Below are positions 1 through 11,506 of a stretch of DNA of 64,000 nucleotides, one piece after another. Origin of the DNA: Quillaja saponaria (lineage: Eukaryota; Streptophyta; Magnoliopsida; Fabales; Quillajaceae). Under the pieces are notes generated by a model that saw only the letters and a program-made list of their open reading frames with translations, did no database searches and had not been told where the DNA came from. Within the stretch, counting starts at the first letter, position 1, and the number at the start of each line of letters is the position of its first letter. The stretch lies in the NCBI GenBank assembly GCA_029379385.1, contig CM055618.1:4040134-4104133 (forward strand). Reading direction: 5' to 3'. A program made the translations under genes and the position numbers.

Positions 1-302
1 AATTCCTTTTAAATTTATATAATTAATATTTTTGTTTAAATTTGCTAGGGTTTAGAATATCAAAAATTGGTTGTTTTAATAAGTTCTTATTTACATAAAA
101 TAAAGAGATAATAGAAAATTAATAACATGTAATTATAAATTAGAGACTTAGTTTTGGTTTTTAAAAATTTAGTTTAAAAATGGTTAGTTTTGATGGATTC
201 CATGCAAAATATTTTGACTCAAACTTCATTGAGTGCTTTTGGATAAAATGAAGCTCTAATTTGAAATTAAGTCAAACTACAAGGTTAAAACTATTTACTT
301 AA

Positions 303-315
303 ATATATATATATA
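303..315 (+). promoter_or_regulatory. Candidate TATA box of the NDUFB7-type gene
   Basis: An alternating TA run lies about 145 bp upstream of the ATG at 461. That spacing suits a plant TATA box with a transcription start near 335-345 and a 5' UTR of roughly 120 nt. TA runs are common in this AT-rich window, so the call rests on position. The rest of 1-460 is AT-rich with no recognisable gene. Confidence 0.4.
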
Positions 316-460
316 ACACAAACTTAACGTTGACTGCTGAGCGACGAGCAGTTGTCGATCATTTCCGCAGTCCGCCACAACTTCCACTACAGACTACATG
401 GTAACCGAGAACTGAGCCAAACAAACAAATCGCACAAGGCTGACAAGAACGAAAGATCAA

Positions 461-763
461 ATGGATGTGGAGGGGTCATTGAAGAAGATGATAGCGACAC
501 AGGCGGAGATGGTGGAGGCTAGGGTTCCTCTAGCTTACAGAGACCAGTGCGCCCACTTGCTGATACCTCTCAATAAGTGCAGGCACGCAGAATTGTATCT
601 CCCGTGGAAGTGCGAGAACGAGCGTCACGCCTATGAGAAGTGTGAGTACGAGCTTGTTATGGAGAGGATGCTCAAGATGCAGAAGATCCGGGAAGAAGAG
701 GCCAAGTTGAAACAGGCGCAGAAGCAGACCATTCCTCTCATTGCCAACACTTCCAATTCATAA
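461..763 (+). CDS. NDUFB7: NADH dehydrogenase (ubiquinone) 1 beta subcomplex subunit 7 (complex I B18 subunit)
   Basis: This intact 100-residue ORF encodes an accessory subunit of mitochondrial respiratory complex I, in the membrane arm on the intermembrane-space side. It carries the family's twin CX9C signature: Cys30 and Cys40 (motif CAHLLIPLNKC), then Cys51 and Cys61 (CENERHAYEKC). In this family the cysteines form two disulfides in a helical hairpin, usually after Mia40-dependent import. The C-terminal third is a charged helix rich in Lys, Glu and Gln. Length matches plant homologues, there is no cleavable presequence (as expected for CX9C proteins), and no intron interrupts the coding region. 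The ATG at 461 is the first in frame, and codon use and GC content are clearly higher than in the flanks. It is the only host gene I can support here. Confidence 0.95.
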   Translation: MDVEGSLKKMIATQAEMVEARVPLAYRDQCAHLLIPLNKCRHAELYLPWKCENERHAYEKCEYELVMERMLKMQKIREEEAKLKQAQKQTIPLIANTSNS

Positions 764-2743
764 TCTGTCAAGGTTAGTTCTTCTGAATGCTGGCCTTATT
801 CTTTTTGTATACTTCTCGAATTGATGGACTTGTTCTTTCGTGACTTATCACCGATCTAGGGTTTGATTGTGGATTGGGGATCGCTAAATATATTATATTC
901 GTCCATGGGATTATAGAATTTTCTTTCTTCGTAGTAATCTTGAGGTTTATTCTGGTTAGTTTTTTTATGCGTCCACATGTTTATCTGTAATATGGTCTGT
1001 GTGTATGACAAATTAGGGGTCATTTCTGAGAGAAAATCTCAAAGTACATGGTTTTTCCTGATGTGTGGAATCTTGGGGGCTCTTTGAAATGATTGGCTGT
1101 TCATATCTGCATATATTTTACTTCAAATTTATTGATGAAATGACTTAAGCATCATGAAAGTTAGTTAATGCATGAAAATCTTGGGTGCCTTCGTTATGGT
1201 CCTTGCCCCTCTTTTCGGAAATAAGCCTTTCTGAAATTTCAATTTGTACCCACCATGGGAGTGGAAATGATGTTAATATTATCACAATGAATATTGAATA
1301 CTACTGTTTTGAAGACTCTGCATACCGTCGAGCTGGTTCTAGAAGGATAGTCCCTATATGTGAGCTCTTGGAGCCATTTGTGAAGATTTTGTCTATTTCT
1401 GTTTGTGTCACTGAGCCACTCTTGGGAGATCTGGATCAGATAAAGTTAAGTTAGAGCTGACTGTCTTGTTATTTTGTCCTGGTATCAGTTGTTATATGTG
1501 GGGAAAGGTGAGCATTGGTATATGATGAACTTTGGTTGTAGTCGTCATTTTCATAAGTTAAGGAGATGCTGACTTTACAAAATTATGAGAGTCAGTCGAA
1601 GGATATGGTGATGAATAAATTTGCAGTAGTTATTTAAGATTTATGTGTGCTTGTATTTTGATGGAATGTGCTTGATGTTCGATAGAGTTGTGTATTCAGA
1701 TCAATGCTGAGAGAGGTGACAGCAGAATTCATCAGCTGTATCTCTGTTTATGAGAGTTGGCAGGCTCCATTGGGTGTGTGGCTCTATGCCTGTCTGCATA
1801 GGTGCAAGTTAGATATTAGTGATTGTAAGATCTTCCTTTGTTGCTCATTCGAAATCCATATATTTTCAGAAAAATGCATTTAGTGCGGTTCAACAAATTC
1901 TCAAGCTTTATTGCCTTTACCATTTCTCCTAAGCGGTCTTTTCCTTGTGTTGAGGAACATCTATTGATAGTATTAATTATATGAGTAATAAATATGAATT
2001 ATATCTTGATGAGATGACTTTATAATTTTACCAAACATCATCCATTCTCCTTCAGTAACAATATGTTAGCTTTCTATTCAGTCAGTTGTAATTAATTAAT
2101 GGAAAATGAAATGCCAATGTGCCTACTGCACTCAATAGCTTATTATTATCAAGTTCATGTTACCATAAGCTCTGTGTTTAGGTCCTTATTTTTAAAGGAA
2201 AATGTTTTCATTCATTCATATTTTATTGGTTTCAAATACCATTTATTCTTCTTATGATTGTTAGGTAGCTGTTTGATACAAGATAATGATCTTTCAGTTT
2301 CCCTAACTTTATAATAACTTGTTTAAAATTGTTGCTATTGTTTTTTTTGGGTGGAAAAATAATGACTGTTTATGTAATTGTTAAAGATCCTTGTTGTGAT
2401 ATGTTAGTTAACCTCCATTGGAACTTGGAAGTATTTGCTTTTGAGGATTAATAATCTGAATTCCTGTCTGCATGACAAATTAAGTTTTAACAATTCATCC
2501 CAAAAATTAGGACAGGGAAAACCCAAGGGGCATCTCAGTGGGCAGGGTAACATGCAAATCGAAGCACACGTTGTGATATAATTTACTCTATCCTTTCGTT
2601 CCTATCTCTACAGTAATCTATAGTTCTTATAGATTCTGGATTCACCCATAATGCAGCCGTCATTGTTTGCATGCATAGGTGCATTTTCTGCCCCAATAAA
2701 ATGTTGCAATCAGTATTTTCTTGGAAACCAAATAAGTATTGTT

Positions 2744-2891
2744 ATGTTTAAAATATTTGAAGGAAAGTGACATCAAATTTTTTAGTGATCGTTTCCTTTT
2801 ATCCATCAGCCATTGATATGTTTAAAATATTTGAAGGATAGTGCCATCAAATTTTGTTAGTCATTGCTTGCTTATATCTATCAGCCTTCAA
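2744..2891. repeat. Imperfect tandem duplication, period 74 bp
   Basis: Two adjacent copies start with ATGTTTAAAATATTTGAAGG at 2744 and 2818 and both end in a CATCAGCC- or TATCAGCC-like segment. Copies differ by scattered substitutions, so the duplication is not recent. No function is visible. Confidence 0.8.
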
Positions 2892-4260
2892 TATATAAGT
2901 AATGTAAAGGGAATGTAGGCTATACTCCATTAGGCTTAATTTCTAACACTTGTGGCTGATTGCCTTGGTCCTTATTGAATCTTATCAGTATTTAACCTGG
3001 AGTTAAAATTGCATGTAATTTCAGTTTTAATGTGTGCATAAAAGCCTAAATGTGCTATATGGTTATACGTGTCTCCCTATGTTGTTATATCTACTCATGA
3101 AAATTAGTCTTTGTATGCCTGAGGATACCTGTTACTGGACTTATAATACCCCTGTACTGGTATCTGACACATACACCTCAAATGGGCATTTAAACTCGGT
3201 TATGATTCTCCAAATATAAGAAAGATTTGCATAAAACATAGTATACACGTGTGGACCATGGATTTACGTCCGCACTAGTGGATGAGTATGGGTGGAGATA
3301 GTTAAGAATAGAGGAAATGGTTGTCAAAAGGATAACCTTCAAACCCTCAGATCGTGTATTTTCATAGATGGCTCGTTGATGGGATTCATAAACAGTAAAG
3401 CATGACTATGACCAGCTATAAGACATGATGACAGTACCGGGTGGTTGTGGCTTTTGGTTGCCAGGGTTACATTCTGATGGGAAAAAGAGTTCTGCCTGTA
3501 ATGTAGACCTCAATTAACATTTTAAATTTCTTGTAACTTGATACCAATATTGTGATGCATTTAGATAATATTAGTGGTAGTATTATAGTTTGCTTTTTTT
3601 CTTTGTTGTTTCTCCAAGCTTGTCTCCAATTTTATTAAGTGATTGAGATTTTTACATACTATGAAGCATGGGTACCCGTACTTCAGTACGGTACAGTATG
3701 ATATGGGTACGGCAGTTCGTCATTTTTCAAAAAATCATGATATATTGCAAGGGTATGTTAAATTAAACAATTAAAATTTTAAATTATAATATATATATTT
3801 ATATTTATTTAAAAAAAAAAAAAAGAAGAAGAAAAAAAAAAAGCAGCTTTATAAACATAAAAAATAAAAATAAAAATTTAAAAGTAGAATGAGGCAACTA
3901 GCAAGGAAGCTTCTTTTTGAGGTGATAAATGTTTAGAATGTAATAAGAAATGGGTGGAATTTTCTTTTTTGAGGATTAGTTAATTTATTCATTAATTAGA
4001 GAAGTGTATCAGGAGCATATAACTGTTTTTTTTAGTTTAAAATTTAGAACCCAAACGATAGATTATATGAGTGGCTCCATTTGGTTAGTGCTAAACTAAT
4101 CTTTTCAGGATTTACATAGTTGATTCACTTGTAGAATTTATTACTGCTGCATCTCCCCTAAACTTCCTGGTTGTTGATATAGCTCTAAGTATACTGCTGA
4201 GGGTATTCGAAACTGGATCAAATGACGTGAAGATTTCGTATGATTGATTTTAATTCTCTT

Positions 4261-4297
4261 GTCATGTTAGAATTCTCTTGTCATGTTAGAATAAAGT
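4261..4297. repeat. Short tandem duplication, period about 19 bp
   Basis: The segment CTTGTCATGTTAGAATTCT occurs twice in a row. It is a simple local duplication with no visible function. Confidence 0.7.
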
Positions 4298-4946
4298 GCC
4301 ACTGCATTTATTTGGATTTTGTGTTTTCGTACAATTAAATTTAGTTCACAACTGAAAAGAGGTAGTAATTATTTAGGCAATCAGGAAAAGGCTTTAATCC
4401 TAATGCTCAGTGTGGGACATGGTTGTGGATTCTATGGCCTTCAGATTATGGAATCTGCTGTTCTGGTTGATGAATGTCCATTACAAATTAAGAACAAATG
4501 TTTTCTTTTCTTCTATGTTTTTTAAAGAATAATATCTAGAAAGCTGTGGTAAAATAATGAATTTACCATATCACAGAGTGGAAGATTTCCTATTTGTCAT
4601 TTTCACTGCCTACAAGTATTTTATTTAGACTTTCTTAAGCCCAATATTTGAACAAACATGTTCCTTCTAAATTTCGTTTGTTGACGAAAGTTTTTGCCAC
4701 TAAACAGCCTTTTTTCCAATTAATAATCTGCTACAAATGAGGGATTGCTATATATATCTAGTAGTTTCATTGACGGATTTTGCGCACTAGGTTCTATTTT
4801 CTTTTTCCTGTTTTGGTACTTTTAATTTGTTAAACTGTTAAAGTTGATAGTTCGTTGAATTTCTATAACTCCTTATGTTGAATGTTTTTGCCTGTTGGAG
4901 TTTTCAACTGCTCTTTGATTTTTCTGTTGGTTCAAATTTCTGACAG

Positions 4947-5150
4947 GGAGCTTTGCATGGTCAGATATAGATGCTTTGATGCTTTCATCAGCTGATGATT
5001 GAAACCTATGGGAATTCTGTCCAGACACTAATGTTACAAAATGCCTATTCTTTCCCTCATTTTCTCCTTTCTGCATTGCATAGATTTTCATTTTCCCCTT
5101 TCTGCGTTGCATAGATATGGAATAAAATTGCCCTGACAAATTGATTAGGT
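4947..5150 (+). other. Possible terminal 3' UTR exon with polyadenylation signal
   Basis: This segment follows a T-rich tract and CAG acceptor and carries AATAAA at 5121-5126. It has a short direct repeat, TTTCTGCATTGCATAGAT and a near copy with GCGTTG, within 5070-5117. Base composition is more balanced than the flanks. The antisense 88-residue ORF here resembles nothing known and is probably chance. If the upstream splice is real, this is the end of the NDUFB7-type transcript. Confidence 0.35.
5121..5126 (+). terminator. Candidate polyadenylation signal AATAAA
   Basis: A canonical AATAAA lies within a T- and A-rich context about 4.36 kb past the NDUFB7 stop codon. It would serve the terminal exon proposed at 4947-5150. 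Support is by motif and context only. Confidence 0.3.
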
Positions 5151-5460
5151 TTGCTACTTATCAAAATGATAGAAACAATTCATTCTAAATGAATATGATT
5201 TTCTTGTGTTTGAAATGCATAATAAGATAGAATTTAATTCATTATGAGTTACATTTTATTTTAAAAACATAGTTCATTTTGAATTCTTATGAAAATTGGT
5301 CTGATTTAGGAAGAGAATTGATTTCAAAATGGATACTAAAATGTTGATTGGATAAATATACCTTAAAACCTAATCAAATGAAAAACATGGATTGCTTGAC
5401 TAGTCAGAGCCTCTCCCTCATCCCTGCAACTCTCCCTCAATCTCCCTGTCGGTCTCACTC

Positions 5461-5546
5461 ATACTCATTCTCTGGAACCAACCTTCTGGAAATGAAGACG
5501 CTAATACTCGTTCTCTGGAACCAACCTTCTTGAAATAAAGACTGAT
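5461..5546. repeat. Imperfect tandem duplication, period 43 bp
   Basis: The phrase TTCTCTGGAACCAACCTTCT recurs 43 bp apart with the same flanks (ATACTC before, GAAAT.AAGAC after). The 5151-6256 interval around it is AT-rich, with no coding or element signature I recognise. Confidence 0.75.
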
Positions 5547-6256
5547 AGTGATGAGATAATCAAAAACAAGCATCAACTCAACTATCCAATTAGTTCTCGA
5601 AAATTCGTGCAGTGAAATTTGGTAGCAAAGGAATCAAAGACGAAAACATCACTTTGCTGCCTTCATAGTTGGAAACCAAGTGCACAACGAGCAAAGTATC
5701 AAAGGGTATTGATGCGTATATGAAATTGGATCAAGAGGCATTCCCTTTCTTTACCCTTAAATTCTTGCTCTGTAGTTCAAGTTACTGTACTCGAATCATC
5801 CATGAATGCAATTGAACGCTTCCCTGAGTTGACTATGCTCCTTCTATCTCTATTTTGCTCCTTGTTTGTTGTTGCCTCTGTCTGATAGATTCAATTCCTA
5901 TTAATGGTATTATTCTTCCAATATCATCTGGTTTATATACTTTACTCAATTCTCCAATTTCATATTTGTATCAGGTACACAATCAGAACCATTTTCACAT
6001 GACCCATCAAGCTCTCCATCAAGGATATAAGGGTGATTTTGCAAAAATATTCAATTGAATTGAATTTTAGTAACAATATAATCCAGTTTGAAACCAAACA
6101 TCATATAAAATAAATATAATTAAATTGAATTGAATTTTTGTGTGAATTTATATCAATCAGAACCATTTTCATATATGAAAATTAAGTAGGAATTCTTTAT
6201 ATTCTCACCTTGTTATTAATTTTTTTTGTTCAACTTCAAAAATACTCATTAAATAT

Positions 6257-8408
6257 GTAGTCATACAACAAGGCAAAGTTGTTGCCTATGCTTCAAGAAA
6301 CTGAAACCAAGTGAAGAAAACTATCCAGCTCATGATCTGGAATTAGCTGCAGTAGTATTTGCCTTAAAAAATGCAGAGGCATTATCTTTATAGAGCTAAC
6401 TTTGATATTTTTATTGATCACAAAAGTTTAAAGTATTTGTTTGATCAGAAAGAACACAACATGAGGTAAGGGAGATGGTTGGGACTCCTCAAGAATTATG
6501 ATTGTGAATTAAAATATCATCCAAGAAAGGCCAATGTTATGGCTAATGTATTAAGTAGGAAGTCCAGTCATATAGCATTGATGATGATCAAAGAACACCA
6601 GCTTTGAAAGAAGTTATGAACCTGAACATGCAGATTGCACTCACAACTTAGGGAATACATGTGAGTAGTATTCAAGTCCAGCCAGAAATGAGATAACAAA
6701 TTAGAGAAACACAGTAACAAGATGAGAATATGAACCATATCATAAATAGAATTTAGCAGAAAGAAGTACAAGGTTTTAATATGACTCAGGATGGGATACA
6801 ATTGAATTCCAAGGCAAATTGTACACACCAGAAGGTTATAACTTGAAACAAACAATCTTGACAAAAGCTCACAAGAGTATATATTCTATTCACCCTAGAT
6901 CTACAAAAATGTACCAAGAGTACTTGAAGAAGTTATTGGTGGCCAAACATAAAGATTGACATAGCAAATTTTGTTGCAAATTAATGTTTGACTTGTCAGA
7001 AAGTAAGGATTGAGCATCAGAAGCTTGCAGGTTTATTACAGCCTTTGAAAATTCCAGAATGAAAATGGGATAGCATATCATGGCTTTTATGGTAGGGTTA
7101 CCAAGGATAACTAGTGGCTTTGACTCAAAATTAGTGACAGTAGAAAGACTAAAACAAATACCACATTTTCGTCAAGTTTAATTATTCACTGAGCAAATTA
7201 GCAGTATTGTACATCGGAGAATTTGTAAGACTTCAGGAATACCTATAAGTATCATTTCAGACAAAGACCCCAGATTCACATTAAGATTCTGGCACACTTT
7301 ACACATAATAATGGGAACCAATCTCAAATTCAGTACTACATACCATCCACAGACTGATGGTAAAATAGAAAGAACAATTCAGACTCTGGAATACATGTTT
7401 AGATCATGTGTATTGGACAATCAAGGAAATTGGGATGCATACTTGTCACTGGTGGAATTTGCCTATAATAACAACTTTCACACTGGTATTGATGGCCCCC
7501 ATACGAAGCTCTATATGGATGGAAATGTAGATCTCCTATATGTTAGACAGAAGTAGGGGAAAATAGATTGTTTGGGCCAAAAATAATGCAGGAAATAACT
7601 GAAATGATTCAAAAAAGCTATGCAGACAGAAGAAGGAAACCAATAGAGTTTATGTGTGGTGATCATTTTTTGTCTTAAAGTGACACCAGTTGCAGGTATT
7701 AGGAAAGGAAGACAAAAAGATTAAGCCCATATAAGTTAGACCATTCCAAAATCTTGACAAGTTAGGACCAGTAGCTTATAGGTTGGCGCTCCTTCTTAAT
7801 TGTAGTAACTGCATGATGTATTTCATATATCATAGCTTAGAAGATAACTTGATCCATCTCATGTATTAAAACCTGAAACTCTTCATGTGAAATATGACTT
7901 GACATTAAAAGCAGTGCATGAATACATTGCCACCAAAAGCATAAGTGACTCAGAAATTAAGATTTTGACACTCTAGAAGTCCTTAGAAATTCTACCAAAT
8001 AGAATTCTCATACTTTTTATTAACAAATATTTTAAAACAAATTTTAATTAAATTATGATTAAAATTAGAATTAGAATTAAGATTAGAATTAGGGTTAGAG
8101 TTAGATTTAGGTTTAGGCATAGGTTCAGAATTTAGAATAAAAACAAGGTATATTTTAATATAATATTCAACTTATTAAATAAATAAATAAATAAATAAAA
8201 TTTAAAATTAATTATTTGAATGGTTGAGATTTAAAAAATAGTGTGAATAATTAAGATTAAAGAAATTTTACTTAGTAGAATGGTAAAGATGATTTGGAAG
8301 TGGCATCTGAAGGTACTTAGGAAATAGAAGAGGACATGAAGTAGCAATTTCCTCATCTCTTCAAAAATAGTAAGTGAAATTTTAAAGACAAAACTCATCC
8401 CGGGAGAA
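6257..8408 (+). pseudogene. Ty3/gypsy chromovirus (Tekay-like) polyprotein remnant: RNase H, integrase, C-terminal tail
   Basis: Conceptual translation in shifting frames gives the end of a Ty3-type pol. RNase H covers 6257-6570, with VAYASR, AHDLELAAVVFALK and a YHPRKANVMANVLSR-type end. The integrase zinc-finger region follows at about 6860-7070 (CLTCQKVR), then the integrase core to 7556 (SDKDPRF, TYHPQTDGKIERT, FAYNNNFHT). The first catalytic Asp appears as Glu (codon 7143-7145), while the second Asp and the Glu at 7368-7370 remain. A degraded C-terminal tail runs to about 7990. Gag, protease and most of the reverse transcriptase are missing. Many stops and frameshifts show it is dead. 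A purine-rich stretch ending CGGGAGAA lies just before the LTR at 8409. Confidence 0.88.
8057..8140 (+). repeat. Degenerate hexanucleotide array of NTTAGN type
   Basis: About 14 successive 6-mers follow patterns such as AATTAG, GGTTAG, ATTTAG and GTTTAG. The array sits in the 3' untranslated part of the chromovirus remnant. The period is six, not the seven of the usual plant telomere TTTAGGG, so it is probably a decayed microsatellite. Confidence 0.6.
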
Positions 8409-11400
8409 TGTAACAACCCTAAAATAACTAACATGATAAGAACTAAATTCAGTAATTTCAGTTAAATTAACTATATGTGTGCCTAAATTGTTATAACTAT
8501 GTCTGCGTTAATTTGTTTAAGAATTGTTACTTCTTTTGTCTCTTTCGTAGGAAGTCAAACAATGTCTTAAGAATTTTAAGTAGAAAATAATAATAATAAT
8601 TGAATTTAATGATAAACAGATTTAACTGAAGCTTGCTATTAATATTACTAAAATTATAATTATGGTGGAAGGAACATGATTAAAAAGAAGTAAGAGTATA
8701 AGGATAAAATTGAAAATGGAGTTAATTTAAATCTTCAAAACATGGTTGCAAATTCTGATTGGAGAAAATAAATTAAGTGGGGCAACTGTCAAGGTTATGG
8801 CTTAATATCCAGGTTAGGTGTTCTCTTAGAGGATATGATAAACTTGCAAAGTATTCTTTTGTCGCCGCATAATACCTGGTGAGAGATGAAAATAAAATAA
8901 AAACAGAGAGAAAAGTACAAAATCCTAGTGAAAGAGATTGTAGAATGTGAGAATTCTGTATTTTCTAGTCATCTATCCTTGCATGCAAGGAGGCAAGGAA
9001 AAACTGCAAGAGGTTTAAGCTGCCGAAGAAATAGAGTTGTTAGTATTTAAATATAATTGAGTCTGTTATAGTACATTTGTACAACACTATTGAGAAGGAA
9101 TCAAAGGTTAGACTTTAAACTTTAGTCTCTGTGTAATTAGGTAAATAAAAGTTTATGCAAATTTGAATTAAAGTGAATGAAGCATGTGGTCTATTTTTTT
9201 TATTGAGTTTTATTCTTTTATTATTTTTTATTTCTTCCTCCTTTTTACTTTGTGGCTGGGTTTCATTTTCTTTCTTCCACCGCCAAAATAAGTCTAGAAT
9301 TCTCTGCATTTCCTTCGTTGTTTAGCCGAAAACTCAATGAGCTAAAAGTTATTGTTCTTCCCTCTTTGTCTTTTGGATTGTTGTGCTGGTTGTGTAGCTA
9401 TTAGGAGGATAAAAGGGGAAGACTTTGGCAAATAGGTACAACCCCTGTTATCATTGCAGCAAGCTAGGTTGGGCTTTGAATCTGTCTACGGGTGAAAGGG
9501 TGCAGCCGTGAAGTAGGAGGTAGTGAGGTGTGTATGTGTGGGCTTCATTGTGCCGTGGGCAACAAGGGGTAGCAGTGGGCGTTGGTGGCAGAAACTTCCC
9601 CGTTTCGATTGGTGTAAACGCCACCTTGTGGCCAGCCAACTTTACAAACTCAAGCTTGAGGAAGTGCAAGGTGGGAAGGGCTGTTTGGACAGCTTCTATC
9701 CACTCCTAATGAGCCACCAAAGTAAGTGTACGGATTATAACAACCCTAAGTTGCTGTCCCCTGTATTGGACAGCAACTTAATCAAAGAATTCCTTTCCCT
9801 TTTTGGTCATTAAGGACTGAATTGGAGGATATTGTAGCTCTAGAAAGACACGGCTTGGAGGAGGAATCAAGACAAAAACTTTCCAAAGCCATGTGACTTG
9901 ATTTGGGTGGATAGTTTGAAACTCCTTTTAATTAGATCCTAAGTTAATTGTGTTATTAAGAGTGTGTATTAAATGGAATTAGAAGAGGCATAAATGTTAA
10001 ATAAGAGTTTAAAGAAAATAGTGAATACATAAGATGGTTATACATACTTATTGAAAAAGAAAATCTAAGATTCAAGTATGTAAATTTAGAATTTGTATCT
10101 TGTAAGTTTAATGAATTATAAGTAATAAGTTAAATTGAAATTCAATATTTAAAAAAAATATATATATATATATATACCCCAACCTAATAAAAAAAATTAA
10201 GTATGCTCTCAAAAGTAATTGATGGGGTGATTAAGAGAAAGTAAATATTCATACATGTATGTAAGTTGAATTAATGAAATATATTAATTAAATTATTGAG
10301 TAGAAAATTATAATCATAAAAGTTATTAATTAAATAATGTTCGGATAAATGATTTTTAGCTCCGGATCGTGTCAAGGACATTCCGACACCTTTGTAGACT
10401 AGACGGATTGACGAACCATGTTCTTGAGCCTTGTGAGTGAATCATGAGCACTTCGGTTGCCAGATAAATTAAGTGAAATAATTTATGTGAAATTGAGTAT
10501 TTGAATAATATTTGTTATTTGATACTGGTTGTGGTTGATAAGGGCCAACAAAGTGAAATTTCCTGAGAAATGATTTTTACTTCCGAAATTGAAATGTAGG
10601 TACACCTAGGATATTCTGATTTGAAATTATGAGAAATTATGATTCAGATAAATGTTTTAAAAAGAATAAAGTGCTCAGTCCCATTGGGATAGTTTATGTA
10701 TGGAGAATAATTTGTTGTGCAAGTGCGTAAATGCCTGGTAGGGGGTGATAATTGTTATGCTCGGCTAATTTACTCAGTTGGCCCTTTGTTTGCTTTGAGT
10801 GCTCTAATTGCTTTGTTGAATTGTGAATTTCAAATATTTCAATTAATTGATCTTAGTTAATTATGCAAATTGTGATGTAAGATAATTATCAGTACATGCG
10901 TGTACTATTGAATTAAGACATGAATACTATTAAATGAGATTAAATGATGATAAATGTGCTTTGATTGGTGATGGTACCTTCAGGGTACGTTGTTTGCTCA
11001 TTGAGTCCTTGTGACTTATACTTTCCTCTATTGTTGTTTTTTCTAGTATCAGGAAAGCAGTACTCGTCGCCTAAGGATACGTGACTTGCCAACATTGTTG
11101 TGGTAAGGTACATTTCTAAATCACACACTTAAGCTCAAAGGACAACATTTGCAATCACTTTAGGCATTATGAATTTTTGTGTATATTAAATTAATTGTGG
11201 TAACTTGATGTGTTGTTAGGTCCTCTGTATACTTAGATATTGTGGTTTACTGGTGACTTGTAATCAGGTTATTTATATATGTACTACTGGACATATTCTA
11301 CTTTATAGGGAATCTCTGCCGAATTTTCAGTAAATATTTTATGTTTAATAACAAGTGATGGTTCTATTTTAATTCAGTAAAGTTTTTCTTGGTTTTCACT

Positions 11401-11506
11401 ATAGTTTGTTCAAGAGTCATTTGTGTTCATTAAATGAAGATCAAGGTTATTGGGGTTTGGTTATTCATTTCTCCGGCCAGTCATACCTTTATTTGAGGGT
11501 GTGATA
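8409..11506 (+). mobile_element. 3' LTR of the chromovirus remnant (about 3.1 kb)
   Basis: The LTR begins TGTAACAACCC directly after the polypurine-like tract and ends GGGTGTGATA, where relatives in this window end GGGTGTGACA. It shares ordered landmarks with nine other LTR copies or pieces here: GATAAGGGCCAACAAAGTG, GTGCTCAGTCCC, CATTGAGTCCTTGTGACT, TTCTAGTATCAGGAAA, GACTTGCC, and a terminal CCGGCCAGTCATACC. ORFs inside (for example at 9523) overlap on both strands and resemble nothing known. No matching 5' LTR or target duplication survives. Confidence 0.85.
9748..9781. repeat. Perfect 13-bp inverted repeat in the LTR
   Basis: TAAGTTGCTGTCC and its exact reverse complement are separated by an 8-nt loop (9761-9768). 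Related but imperfect hairpins occur in other LTRs, for example TTGTCCC..GGGACAGCAAG near 58131-58152. It could form a stable RNA stem in the LTR transcript. Function unknown. Confidence 0.8.

Larger units (their letters stand above)
764..4946 (+). other. Probable 3' UTR intron of the NDUFB7-type gene (no other gene seen)
   Basis: Seven bases after the stop codon the sequence reads AAG|GTTAGT, a good plant 5' splice site. At about 4946 a T-rich tract ends in CTGACAG, a good 3' splice site. The 4.2 kb between is T-rich, as plant introns are, and contains only short ORFs that resemble no protein I know. Alternatively the transcript ends shortly after 763 and this is plain intergenic DNA. The splice is inferred. 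Confidence 0.35.

Noticed and set aside
1185..1454. 89-residue plus-strand ORF after NDUFB7
   Set aside because: No motif or codon bias supports it; it lies in the proposed intron.
4873..5139. 88-residue minus-strand ORF
   Set aside because: It lies antisense to the probable 3' UTR exon and carries no recognisable motif, so is best explained by chance.
8057..8140. Interstitial telomere
   Set aside because: The repeat period is six and degenerate, whereas most plants use the heptamer TTTAGGG.
9451..9813. Two overlapping ORFs on opposite strands in the chromoviral LTR
   Set aside because: Corresponding positions in sibling LTRs do not preserve either frame. The GC-richer leader segment simply has fewer stops.
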